Shown one piece after another: positions 35,395-45,322 of a stretch of DNA of 64,000 nt. Numbering within the stretch: position 1 is the first letter of the stretch; the number at the start of each line of letters is the position of its first letter. Made by a program: the position numbers and the translations under genes. The stretch lies in contig NC_064045.1 of NCBI RefSeq assembly GCF_932526225.1, positions 14,750,442 to 14,814,441 of the forward strand. The letters run 5' to 3'. The DNA comes from Nematostella vectensis (taxonomy: Eukaryota > Cnidaria > Anthozoa > Actiniaria > Edwardsiidae). Under the pieces are notes generated by a model, which was given only the letters and a program-made list of their open reading frames with translations, was not told the origin of the DNA and did not search any database.

Positions 35395-36327
35395 CATTCC
35401 CAGAAATAAGGGACATTAGCCAGCGGTTTCTCTGGGCTCGCATTTTGCTAGGCCCGCGAGGAATAACAGTGGTATCACAAATAAAAACAAGATTCCGGCC
35501 AGCACAGGGGCTTCCCTTTTGTTGTTACACTAGAAGTTTTTAATCAGGTTGACTAAAATTCCAAATAAAAGTAGTATTAGCGGTATTTAAACGTGCAAGA
35601 GGCATCTCTGATTTTAAACGTCCAATGATAATGTAAGTTCGGCAGTCTTGCTGAGGTTGGAAAACATTATATGCGAAAATTTAAAAAAAATGTATTTTAG
35701 AAAGGCTTTATGGTTCCCCTGTGTCTATCCCAGAAAGCCGTGGGGCCGTTTAAAAACAAAATGGAGAACGGACGAACGGAGAGAAGTTGTTCTTGCGGAG
35801 CGCACCGTTTTCCTTGCTTCAGTCTTATTTTAAAGACAACAATAATGGTTCCTGAACTAGGCATAACTACATAAAATGTTATTTCTTTGGAAACAAAATT
35901 GGAAGGCGCTACAGCCTATTTTATTGGCCAATTTGATGAAAGGACAGTCGATTTACCAATTTCGAGTCCTGCACCTGTGATGCGGCGAACAGTTCTACCT
36001 TTTAAACGACTACTTTTATGCCCGATTTCAATGAAATTACAGAGAATGTATGGAGGATTGTATGCTCTCAAGCGAACAAAAGTGCAATGTCCAAGGAACA
36101 ATTATAGGGCTTTCTCTGGCATCATTTGAACGGAAAGTGTATCACTCGAATGGCAAGGTTTTTTTTTTCCGGGTCCTGCATCGTGAGCCCAAAATCTCTG
36201 AAACAAAAAAATTGATAAATTGTGATGTCTCCTCACATTTCCTTATAATAAATGGCAGCCATTTTGACATTGTATGTGCACTATTACGCATGCGCTGCGG
36301 CCATGTTGTCTCTTATTTCTGGGAATG
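35395..36327. mobile_element. 933-bp non-autonomous element with ~20-bp inverted ends
   Basis: CATTCCCAGAAATAAGGGAC at the left end matches the inverted GTCTCTTATTTCTGGGAATG at the right end with about one mismatch. The array units show the empty site GCCTCTT/AGTCGTC. No target-site duplication is visible. Frames inside are short and unrecognised. Superfamily not assigned. Confidence 0.75.
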
Positions 36328-36813
36328 AGTCGTCGCCTTTGAAGTATGGATTGTACCCTATGCTTTCAATGTCTGTGCTGCTGCCGTCACCTAATACTGT
36401 TTGTTCTCCGATTTAAAGTTTCTACCTTTCAGTTTAGGACGTGCTTGAAAATTACCCCGTGTAGCTGGGGATGTTAAAAGTTTTAGAATATACTTCACCT
36501 GAATTATATTTTAATTGAGATTTGAGGAGCTCGTTCTGCGTCGTCGCTCAGAAAGATGCATGCATGGCTGATATACCCAAAGGATAAACAATCACACCGA
36601 TGTTCTAGAAAAAATCCTTTTCAAATATGTGGTTTTGGTTTCTAACTGCTAGAACCATGGTAGTAATGGCCTTATCAAAATTACTGTACAAATGATGTCG
36701 ATGATATTAAAGTATATTATCCAGACAAGCTTTAATACACTTTATGCATATATAATGCATAAATATGATACCTGCGCACAACCCTCAGCCGCGTGTGAAA
36801 GTATATATGCAAC

Positions 36814-37907
36814 CAGGGGCTCATAGATAGGGGCGCCACTCTCCAGTATTATATGGGAGGGAAGAAAGTCTTTTGCAAGAGGTGTCGGTTCTCATGCGTC
36901 TTATTTGAATGATAATACACGGATCGTGATTGGCTTGCTTGCCATTGCGCGGACGATTCTCGAAATATGGTACCAAAAGTTTGATTGGCTCAAAGCGGGA
37001 AATGAATGTAGTTCGAGTCTGAGAAGCCTTTACGGGCGGGGAGTGTTGTGTGACTCCGACCGCTTGGGGCTGCAAAGGAGACTTACAGCCGATTGGGTTA
37101 TCATGTTATTTTCAGAAACAAGGATCCCGAGAGTCTTGTATCTGTTTCATTTTGGTCCGCACAATATCCAGTAATGGCGAAAGTTCGTTATGCCGGATTA
37201 GTTAGCCGCTTTAGCGGAACATCGCCCCTCCACACTTGAACGAATGCCCGTTAGTTCATATGGAGTCTAGAAAAAGAGCATCAGAATTTATATCAGACGA
37301 GAGCAACCACAAGAAGCAATGTTTTCAATCAGTGGAAGACAAAAAGTGTACGCCGATAAAGTGCGGTGGCGACGAAAATGAGGACAAACTTGAAACAACC
37401 TCCACGGGCCGTGAAAAACTACGCTAGAAACTCCTCTGGAAACAGAGTGAAGAAAGTCTTTTGCAATGTCGTGAAGGCGGAACAATGTAAGCGTTGTTAG
37501 AAATTGGTTTCGTGTCTGATTTGATCGAGTTAAGCCCACAACACTCGGTGTTTCCTGCAACAAGTGAAAATCCTCCCCATGTATTTGCCATCTTCCCGTC
37601 GAAAATCCAAGCTTGATGAAGGAATCGGCACTTTTCATCCAGTGCGGATGTTTTTCGGCTCATATGGATCTTGGAAAGTGCAAAGTGAATTGTTTAACCA
37701 CGTTGTAATAGATTCTGGACTAGTGCAGAAGTTTGCATTTGAAACAGCGGATGTAGCATCACTTGTCGCGAAATGGTTTTCGCCCGCACACCCCTGCGTT
37801 GATTGGCTAGTTCTTGCGGGATTGTTGTTTCTAAAAATAGTGTGATTACCAAACCGGCCATACCAAATTTACAATACATGAGTGACGCCCCTATTTATGA
37901 GCCCCTG
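36814..37907. mobile_element. 1.1-kb TIR element, uninterrupted (copy 2)
   Basis: Ends are CAGGGGCTCATAGATAGG (36814) and its inverted partner finishing GAGCCCCTG (37907); about 28 bp are complementary with few mismatches. Flanks do not give a clear target duplication. It contains the two short plus-strand frames described for copy 1 (37236-37427 and 37564-37845), still open. The CAGGGGC start resembles some hAT and other cut-and-paste families, but without a transposase I leave it unassigned. Confidence 0.65.
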
Positions 37908-38443
37908 ATACAGCAGAAATGCCGTTTTAGGACTGTGTGTTTTATTTGTATCTGATTATAGCTATTGAGTTCATCGTAATTTGATGTGCAATGGTCCGAA
38001 TCTTTTTGTATGTAGAATAAAAAAAACTAAGCCTGTCTCGGGTGTCGATATTTTTTGTAAATAAGCCCTTTTTATCTAGAGATAAAACAGATTTTGAAAT
38101 AAACGCCTCCCTCGTATAAGCGACTTCCAATCGCCTCGACGGTTGTAGCGGTCTGACTGACAAATCATCAGGATCATGGAGTCATAAATGACACACATTT
38201 AGTTTTCACACAATGGATTAGACGGATAGCAAAAAGGTTGGGAAAAAACGGAAGGAAAAATAGATAGTTGAGATAAAATGATGTGCGCATCGTTATGCTA
38301 AACATTAATTCTATCTCATTTTTTTTTTAATAATAACGTTTTATTACAATAGTGTAGTCGTATGATTATATACTCATTATTTCTATCTTTTTAAGATTAT
38401 AACGAGTCAAGTCATCCTATCCTACCAGATTTCCAGTTGAGAC

Positions 38444-39496
38444 ATGGCCAGTTCGTCGAAAGACTCGGCCAGTTGTTTGGAAGGCTCGGTCAGTTTGTTG
38501 ACCGCTGGTGTGGAAGGTATGACCCTGGGACAAGGCACTAAAGACGACAAAAAAGAACAAGTACACGCTGAAGACGACAAAAAAGAACAAGTACACGCTG
38601 AAGACGACAAAAAAGAACAAGTACACGCTGAAGACGACAAAAAAGAACAAGTACACGCTGAAGACGACAAAAAAGAACAAGTACACGCTGAAGACGACAA
38701 AAAAGAAAAAGGTATGACCCTGGGACAAGGCACTGTCTTCAAGGTAATGAGTATGAATGTTGGGTATAATAAAAAAGGCGACAAAACAGAAAAAGCACGC
38801 GCTGAAGAGAGAATAAAAGAAGTGGTCGTCCTGCTGAATAATGAAAACCCCGATCTTGTTTTTTTGCAAGAGTGTCCAAGGCCTAAAATGCTCGCAGAAA
38901 AGCTCGCAAAAGAGCTCCCTCCCAAACCTTGGGAGGTTTGGGAGGGAGTGAAAGACAATTGGGATAGCTATTCATGCATCATTTCCAATAAAGATAAAAT
39001 AGAAGTCGAAGGACACGACTTTTACAAAATTTATCTTAATCTTGGGAAAAAAGAGATTTCGGGTGAAGGGCAATTTCTTCAAAGGTTGTTTGTCAGACAG
39101 GTCAAAGGCGACGGGTCGTTGGTCGCTTCCTATCACGGACGTCAAAATGCAATAGGGGGAAACGGGTCCCTAACAGATGAGAAAAAGAAAACTATTTTTA
39201 GGGATTTACTAAAACTGCTAGATGAAGTTTGCAAGAAAGCAAAATGCCACGTTCTTATTGGAGGTGACTTCAATCTTAAGTATGCGATAGCTGAAACAGT
39301 AGTTACAGAAGTAGTTCAAGAAAGATCAAACCAGTACAACCTGCACACAAATGGCTACCAGAATAAGCCAAGGAAAAAAATGGTGGACTATTTTATGTAT
39401 AACGGTCCACAAGAAGATGTCAGGAATGTTCGAGTTGGGAATGCGACTGACCTGTTTGATCATAAACCTCTTTATGCAGATTTTAAGCTAAAATAA
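38444..39496 (+). CDS. EEP-fold protein, copy 2, catalytic residues complete
   Basis: A single-exon frame of 350 residues. Residues 1-32 match copy 1. Then comes an insert of five exact DDKKEQVHAE decapeptides (residues 34-83; five 30-bp units) and a second GMTLGQGT block (90-96). The EEP domain follows: Asn105 in VMSMNVG, Glu143 in DLVFLQE, His231 in VASYHGR, Asp275/Asn277 in IGGDFN and Asp339-His340 in LFDHKPL. This is the full metal-dependent catalytic set, so a nuclease or phosphoesterase activity is plausible. There is no signal peptide, and the acidic/basic repeat may be a flexible linker. The position, between a transposon and an LTR, leaves open whether the gene belongs to the host or travelled with an element. 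Confidence 0.82.
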   Translation: MASSSKDSASCLEGSVSLLTAGVEGMTLGQGTKDDKKEQVHAEDDKKEQVHAEDDKKEQVHAEDDKKEQVHAEDDKKEQVHAEDDKKEKGMTLGQGTVFKVMSMNVGYNKKGDKTEKARAEERIKEVVVLLNNENPDLVFLQECPRPKMLAEKLAKELPPKPWEVWEGVKDNWDSYSCIISNKDKIEVEGHDFYKIYLNLGKKEISGEGQFLQRLFVRQVKGDGSLVASYHGRQNAIGGNGSLTDEKKKTIFRDLLKLLDEVCKKAKCHVLIGGDFNLKYAIAETVVTEVVQERSNQYNLHTNGYQNKPRKKMVDYFMYNGPQEDVRNVRVGNATDLFDHKPLYADFKLK

Positions 39497-39858
39497 ACCC
39501 GCCCAGAACAGACATGGAAAGAAAGAACGTTAAACCAGCTTCTCCACCAGTGTATGTTTAAGGTACCTCTAGCGAGACTGATGGCAATAAGGGGAAGATC
39601 ATTATTTACCGGGGGATACACCTTGTTATTGTATATTATACTTATATTATTGTAGACAAAAATGTATTGTAAAGTTTCCTTTTAAAACACATCTACTTAA
39701 TCAATTTTTATATATAGTAATAAAACATCACTCAAACAACGATGTCCTTTTTTTCATACCCGAAACAAACAACTAGTCAAAGCGAAAAATCAAGCAAAAA
39801 AGACAAGAAACAAATAAAAAAAGAAGAAATAATAGAAGAAAAGAAGAAGAAGAACTTG
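39497..39858. other. EEP gene 2 3' flank
   Basis: Homologous to 26937-27330; it holds a TAATAAAACATC stretch with an AATAAA polyadenylation-like hexamer near 39720 and a purine-rich run before the LTR. No gene. Confidence 0.4.
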
Positions 39859-40051
39859 TGTCTTGATTTTCTAGGTAATATTTATTAGAAAACAACAACG
39901 TAGTTTACAAGGTCCGAGCTGTGTCAGCCATGCTTTCATGAGTGCGTCCTATTCTAAGTGACGTCACTTAAAACTACAAGAGACTGTCAATCAACTATCG
40001 TGACATCTCCCCCCTAAAAGGAGATACTGCTTATCAAACGTAATATGAACG

Positions 40052-41365
40052 TTACAGTCTTAATATTAGTCCATAGAACTCTTCAATGTATCTCATTGGT
40101 TTTTTAACAGTTCTACCACTACGGGTTTTGAGCTCCCTAGTATTAGCATCATCAAACTGCTCAGCTCCTGTAGAGTCATCAACATCTTGAGTGTCATCGC
40201 TCTTGACATCCTCTTCTTCCGGTAGCTCGTAGGGAATAATATCTTGATCCATCCCAGCTGAAGGACGTAAATGACGACGATTTCGCTTCAGAAGACTTGA
40301 GTTAGACGTTTCTACTAAGTACGATCTGTTACGAGTGTCTGCTGCAACAATTCGACCTTGCGTTTTCCATCCTTTTTCATTATCAAGTTTGACTCTTACT
40401 TGATCTCCTTCTTCGAGTACAGGTAGTGATCTAACGCCGTGACGATCATCGAATGACTTCTTGTATCTCTGCTTGGTTTTCTCGTCGGCTTTTCTCACCT
40501 CTGTGATTTGGCGTCTTTGGATGTAAATTATCATTTAGTGTAGGCAATCTTGTGCGTATTTCGCGACCCATTATAAGTTTCTGTGTTGCTCTATCAGTCA
40601 TCAATGCTAAGAAAGGATCCTCTTGTTTCAGAATCCTATTCGCAATTCGTACTCCACTTTCCGCTTCACCATTTCCTTGAGGGAAATGTGGGGTCGATGG
40701 ATCGTGCGTAAAACCATACTCCTTACTGAACTACTCGAACTCCTTAGATGTGAACTGAGGTCCCCCATCACTCTTTACTAGTTCGGGTATTCCCCATCTC
40801 GCAAACATGTTCTTAAGTTCACCAATCACTCGTTTGGAGGTAGTATGAGGTGACTTTGTAGTGTGTGCGATTTCAATATACCTTGAATAGTAGTCTGTGA
40901 CGATAAAATAATCTTGACCATCCGACATTGCAAGATCTGCTGCAATCATCTGCCATGGTCTATCTGGTAGGGGTGTGGTTCTTAGAGGTTCTTTCCTCTG
41001 CGTAGGCTGGTTGACTAAACAGAATTCACATGACGCAACCTTCTGTGCGATACCTCTGCTTAAACCAGGCCACCAGACGGAGAGACGTTCTCTCTCGCGG
41101 CACTTTGTTACACCCTGGTGTCCATCATGGATTCTGTCCAAGACGTAACCGCGCATCGATTCTGGGATCACAATACGACTTCCAAACACGAGCTTGCCAT
41201 TGACTTCTGATAGTTCGTTACGAATTCCAAAATACTCTCGTATTTTTTTTCGGGAACCTGTTTTGGATGCATCGGCCATCCATTTCTAACGTATTCCAAT
41301 ACTAACTTAAGCTTGGAATCTTCCTGAGTTTCTTGCTTTATCTCTCGGAAGTTTATCTTTCGCAA
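40052..41365 (-). pseudogene. Gypsy integrase region
   Basis: The N-terminal zinc-binding region is visible as HDGHQGVTKCRER ... CEFC (His-His-Cys-Cys). The catalytic core shows the first Asp in AADLAMSDG and the second in VKSDGGPQFTS. The frame breaks at about 40731 before the catalytic Glu. A further frame (40534-40052) carries the C-terminal part, with an SH3-like basic region (GDQVRVKLDNEKGWK) and an acidic tail. Homologous enzymes insert the retrotransposon cDNA. It is inactive here through at least two breaks. Confidence 0.85.
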
Positions 41366-42862
41366 TTCTAGTGTTCACTACTGAGTCTACGTATGCTTTA
41401 ACATCTTCGCTGTCTGACACATTTGACTTAAGTGGGTTTCTGCTCAGTGTGTCTGCTATTACAAGTTCCTTACCAGGTATGTGCACTGCTTTCGCATTAA
41501 ACCTCATCAGGCGCATTAGCAGGCGTTGACATCTCACGGGTGTCTTATCCAAATCCTTACAGTTAATCAGCGGTATTAGCGGTTTGTGATCTGTAAGAAG
41601 TGTGAAAGATTCTAGACCAATCAGATAACGTGAAAAATCTCTCACAAGTCAACACGGATGCCAAACATTCCTTCTCGATCTGCGAGTATCTGGTCTCTGC
41701 TGGTGTTAGTGTTCGCGAGCAGAATGCTACTGGACGCAATTTCCCTTTGTCTGCCTGAAGTAGAACTCCCCCTATTCCGTAGCTACTAGCGTCTGCGCTA
41801 ACAGTGATCGCCTTGTTTGGATCGTAAAATGTTAGAACTGGCGTTGTGGATACTCTTTGACCTTATCAAAGGCTTCTTGTTGTACTTCGGTCCACTGCCA
41901 GACTGTATCTGACTTAAGCAAGTCGTTCATTGGAGCCATGACTGTGGATAAGTTGTGTAGGAATTTGCCAAGGTAGTTAATCATGCCTGTCACTTGGCGT
42001 AACTCAGTGACATTCTCTGGCGCTGCGAGTGCTTGGATAGCTCTCACTTTCTCGGGGTTTGGACTAATGCCTTGCTGGTTAATCACATGTCCGAAATAAG
42101 AGATTTCTTTCTTTCGGAACTCACACTTTTCTTTGTTCAGCTTCAAACCCGATTCTTCAATGATCTTCAAAGTCTCGCGTAATCTTTTGTCTTGTTCTTC
42201 CGGGGTTTTCCCGACGATAATGACGTCATCCATTATCGCGTATGCTCCTTCTTGGTTCTTCAACAAATCTGTCATGCATCGCTGGAATATCTCGGGGGCA
42301 GAGGTTATACCAAACGGCAATCTTCGGAAACAAAATCTGCCTTGTGGTGTGATGAAGGTCGTAAGCTTTGCGCTTTCATCTGTGAGGGGTATTTGCCAAA
42401 ATCCACTTGACGCGTCGGACTTTAAAAAACAAGGTCACTCCAACCATCTTGGGCGCAACATCATCAAGGGTTGGCAGGACATATCTCTCTCGCTTCACAG
42501 ATTCATTTAGTCGTCTCAGATCAACTCTTTGCGACTGGAATCATAGGCGCGCACCAATCAGTAGACTCTGTAATTTCCTCAATTATACCTTCGCGCTTAA
42601 GTCTATCCAGCCCACTCTCGACTTTAGGTAAGAGTGGGAACGGGATTTGTCTGGCGGTATTGACGTGATACGGTTGTGCACCCTCTCGTAACTCGATTTT
42701 CACTGGCGCACAATTAAGAAGACCAATATCTCCGAATACGTCAAACGAAACTTCTCCGACTCTCTGTACTAGACCCATTTTACAAGCAGTGTCCCGTCCT
42801 AGTAAATTGTTCACTTGCTCTTCTGCAATAACAAACATCTTAACCTGGTATGCCCCCCCCAT
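41307..42862 (-). pseudogene. Gypsy reverse transcriptase and RNase H
   Basis: Fragments are in order on the minus strand. 42862-42521 is the protease-RT linker and RT N-terminus (REGIIEEITESTDWCAP). 42320-41832 starts MPFGITSAPEIFQRCM and contains the catalytic YAIMDDVII, followed by the thumb and connection (ISYFGHVINQQGISP). RNase H pieces lie at 41645-41307 ([11 protein letters not shown], and the tail [13 protein letters not shown]). A stretch near 42520-42320, where motif A should lie, is disrupted. Close similarity to K02A2.6-like/Mag polymerases is judged by eye. Confidence 0.88.
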
Positions 42863-42932
42863 TTAGATTAGCTTCAGTCAGAAATTGTCCTTTACAGATG
42901 AGTTTTCCTCCTGGACTTGAAATATCAGCGCG

Positions 42933-43260
42933 CTATGGCTCTAGCTTTGGAGGGTTTGGGAGATGATTATAAGTCGATTCCGACAAAACTGTAATATCAG
43001 CCCCCGTGTCAATCTTGAAATTAACAGGTTTCTGGTTGATTAACAAATCAACTGTCCATGGATTCTTTGTTCCGTCCGATTCTACATCTCCTAAGAAAAA
43101 TCGCTGGTCTCCCTGTGGTTGTGTAACCTCATTAGCATTCATAGGTGCCGCAAAATGATTGTATTTATTACACTTGTTGCACTTTTTTCCTTTAGCGGGA
43201 CAAACATCATTATTAGGGTGTGTGCGGGCGCACCTGTCGCATTTCTTAGCTCCTGTTTTT
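42933..43260 (-). pseudogene. Gypsy zinc knuckle and aspartic protease
   Basis: On the minus strand, CDRCARTHPNNDVC is a CX2C-X3-H-X5-C knuckle, followed by a second, partial CNKCNKYNH. About 50 residues later FKIDTGADITVL is the DTGA active-site motif of the retroviral-type protease. A stop separates this from the RT fragments. Confidence 0.85.
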
Positions 43261-43583
43261 TTTTTCTTGCCCCTTGTTTTGTTCTTTGAACTTCCGGTTT
43301 CTACCCTGCGTGCGGGAACCCTGTGGTTTACGGTGAACTTCTTCGAGCAATTTGTTTGGACTTTGGTCTGAAATTTGAGATTTGATCAACTCGGATTGTC
43401 GAGCCATTTGTATTGCTGAATCCATAAATCCGATTTCATTTGTAACTTCTTAGATAGTTCTTTATCTAGAGTTCCAATGACAATTCTATCTCTAATTTGC
43501 TCGTCGTTTAGATCCCCAAATTCACAATACTCAGCTAATTAGTACAGGTTTCTTATGAATGATTCTGCCGATTCTCCCGGTAT

Positions 43584-43898
43584 TTAAGATCTCTGATGGA
43601 ATTTCGCTCGCTCATGAATAACATTTCTCTTTGGAATAAAATAATAATCATATTTCTTTAGGACTTTCTCTAAGTCTTTCTTGTCAGCTTCTGACCCAAA
43701 ATCAAAGGACTTGAGAACGTTTTCCGCTTCAATTCCCATTGAATAAACGAGCGTGTTTACCTGTATTTCGCCTTCTTCCTCCGTAAGTTTCCTAGCAATC
43801 GCGTATCGCTCGAACTTCTGCTTCCATTCCGGCCACTTTAAAGGCTTGGTGAAGTCGAAGAACTCCGGTGGATTCAGGAATCTCGCCGCTGCCGCCAT
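43584..43898 (-). pseudogene. Gypsy Gag N-terminus
   Basis: MAAAARFLNPPEFFDF starts at 43898; its A is also the last base of the LTR. It runs 104 codons, with the Trp-rich capsid start (LKWPEWKQKFERYAIA) typical of Mag-type Gag, then breaks at a stop. The expected continuation towards the zinc knuckle is visible in other frames down to 43380. Confidence 0.75.
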
Positions 43899-43982
43899 GT
43901 CTTGATTTTCTAGATAATATTTATTAGAAACAACAACGTAGTTTACAAGGTCCGAGCTGTGTCAGCCATGCTTTCATGAGAG

Positions 43983-44595
43983 CCCGGGGAAAATGGTCTC
44001 CTAACGTGCTCGTTTGCTGGAGTTGTTGTTGGCCGCGCTTTTTATTGCACGTCAATGGCACGTCAATGTTATTTGTCCATCATCGGCTCGTTTTAGGTCT
44101 CCTCGGTGCTTTGCAACGAACGCCTGGTAGTTTTCGTAAGGAAGCGCTCCCGTGTGTGTTTGGAGGGGATAGAAACCCAGAGAATCAGTGGAAATTGGCT
44201 AGGTGTTCGACAAGCAAATTTAAGACCCCTCGAAAAATACTCGTCGAACCCCTTGCCGGTATCCTCTGATTCTCGGAGTTTCTATTTTCGCTCAAAACAC
44301 TCGGGAACGCTTGCTGCGCAGGCTACTAGTACGATTACGGATTGGTTTAGTCCCTTTGCTGTTTCGAGCTGTTCAATATTGTATTTTTCACACTTCGTCT
44401 TACTATGCAACGATTAATACATTCCTTGCGGTTAATACTTGGGCGCCAAATTCGTATTCGGAGACCATGCATTGCTGCGCTCGACCAGAAGAGGCAGAAG
44501 CGAGGGAGGGATGATGATGGCGGACCCGTGTGCTGCTCACGAAGTGACCGGGCCATCTCTTCCCCCCCCCCCCCCCCCCCAAAAGCGATGGTAAG
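43983..44595. repeat. Foldback-like inverted repeat and poly-C tract
   Basis: Two arms, about 44133-44190 and 44264-44318, are inverted copies at roughly 75 % (GATAGAAACCCAGAGAATCAG versus the complement of CTGATTCTCGGAGTTTCTATT). It may be an old MITE. An 18-base C run lies at 44563-44580. No gene is recognised. Confidence 0.5.
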
Positions 44596-45115
44596 TTGTC
44601 AACAAAGACGTATGTGGTTGCCGGTCAATTGACTTCGCCACAAAACGAATTATTCAAGATTTTCCCCGACGAGATTCGCAGCATCGAGACCGATCAGCTA
44701 CAATCTACGGAGTCGAAGCTCGTCAACAAACAGCCGAAAACCTACGTCACAACCATGTTTGGTCTCTGCGCCTGGTTGTTGCGGCAATGAGATTTATCTA
44801 AAGTTGATTTTTTATCAACAAAGAAGTTTGAAGAAGTAATTTCTGCTATAAATGCGGTGGATAGCAAAAGAGTCGATTTTGGCGGGACAAATAAGCAAGA
44901 TGGCGCCAAAAACAAAACTGGCGGGAAAGACGGACATCAAATGCTCTTCTCTACTCGCAGAAAGCCAACCAGCCCTAATTCTTCAACATTATCATTTTGT
45001 TCTACTGCAAAGTCAGTCAGCCCTAATCCTTTAATATTATCATCCTGTTCTACTCCAAAGTCAGTCAGCCCTAATTCTTCAATATTATCATCCTTTTCTA
45101 CTCCAAATATCACCT
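44596..45115 (+). pseudogene. Unrecognised gene fragment with in-frame 48-bp repeat, cut by Harbinger
   Basis: One frame is open from 44596 to 45115 except for a single TGA at 44788-44790. The first part (FPDEIRSIETDQLQSTESK) is unfamiliar. The second has KKFEEVISAINAVDSKRV and then three 16-residue repeats starting with SPN (44973-45110, period 48 bp, so the frame is kept). The frame ends where the Harbinger terminal repeat begins. A GT-AG arrangement that would remove the TGA was not seen. It may be an exon of a host or element gene disrupted by the insertion. Confidence 0.4.
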
Positions 45116-45322
45116 GGGGCCGGTTCCTGAAAAGCCGATTAGCGCTAACCCAGGGTTAAATTAACCCTAACCCATGATTAAATTTTTACCCCCTGATTAG
45201 TTCTGTTCCCGAAACGCCGGTTAGCGCTAACCCAGGGTTAGTTTGGGGAATAAATCTAACCCTGCTCGCGAGGTGGGTTAACTCGCTAATCCATGGATTA
45301 GCGCAAGCTGGCAAAAAACAAA

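Larger units (their letters stand above)
33863..36813. repeat. Single copy of the 1.3-kb unit, carrying two inserts relative to the array
   Basis: It matches one array unit but contains 34503-35264 (absent from all array units) and 35395-36327 (a 933-bp insert). It lacks about 60 bp near 36745. Variants such as GTAATGCG and GGTTTCTAAC agree with array units 3-7 rather than 1-2, which helps to polarise changes in the array. Confidence 0.85.
39859..43982 (-). mobile_element. Mag-like Ty3/gypsy LTR retrotransposon, decayed
   Basis: A complete 147-bp LTR on the left (39859-40005; on the minus strand TGTCACG...AAGACA) is preceded in element sense by a polypurine tract AGGGGGGAGA (40006-40015). 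On the right only 85 bp of the other LTR remain (43898-43982). In between, minus-strand fragments read Gag, zinc knuckle, protease, RT, RNase H and integrase in the Ty3/gypsy order. Short LTRs are characteristic of the Mag group. Frameshifts and stops occur in every domain. Confidence 0.9.

Noticed and set aside
38422-38958. Minus-strand frames with Phe/Val and Cys/Thr/Ser repeats opposite EEP copy 2
   Set aside because: Antisense translations of the 30-bp coding repeat.
44405-44632. 75-codon frame with a Pro run
   Set aside because: The Pro run is the poly-C tract, and the rest has no recognisable similarity.
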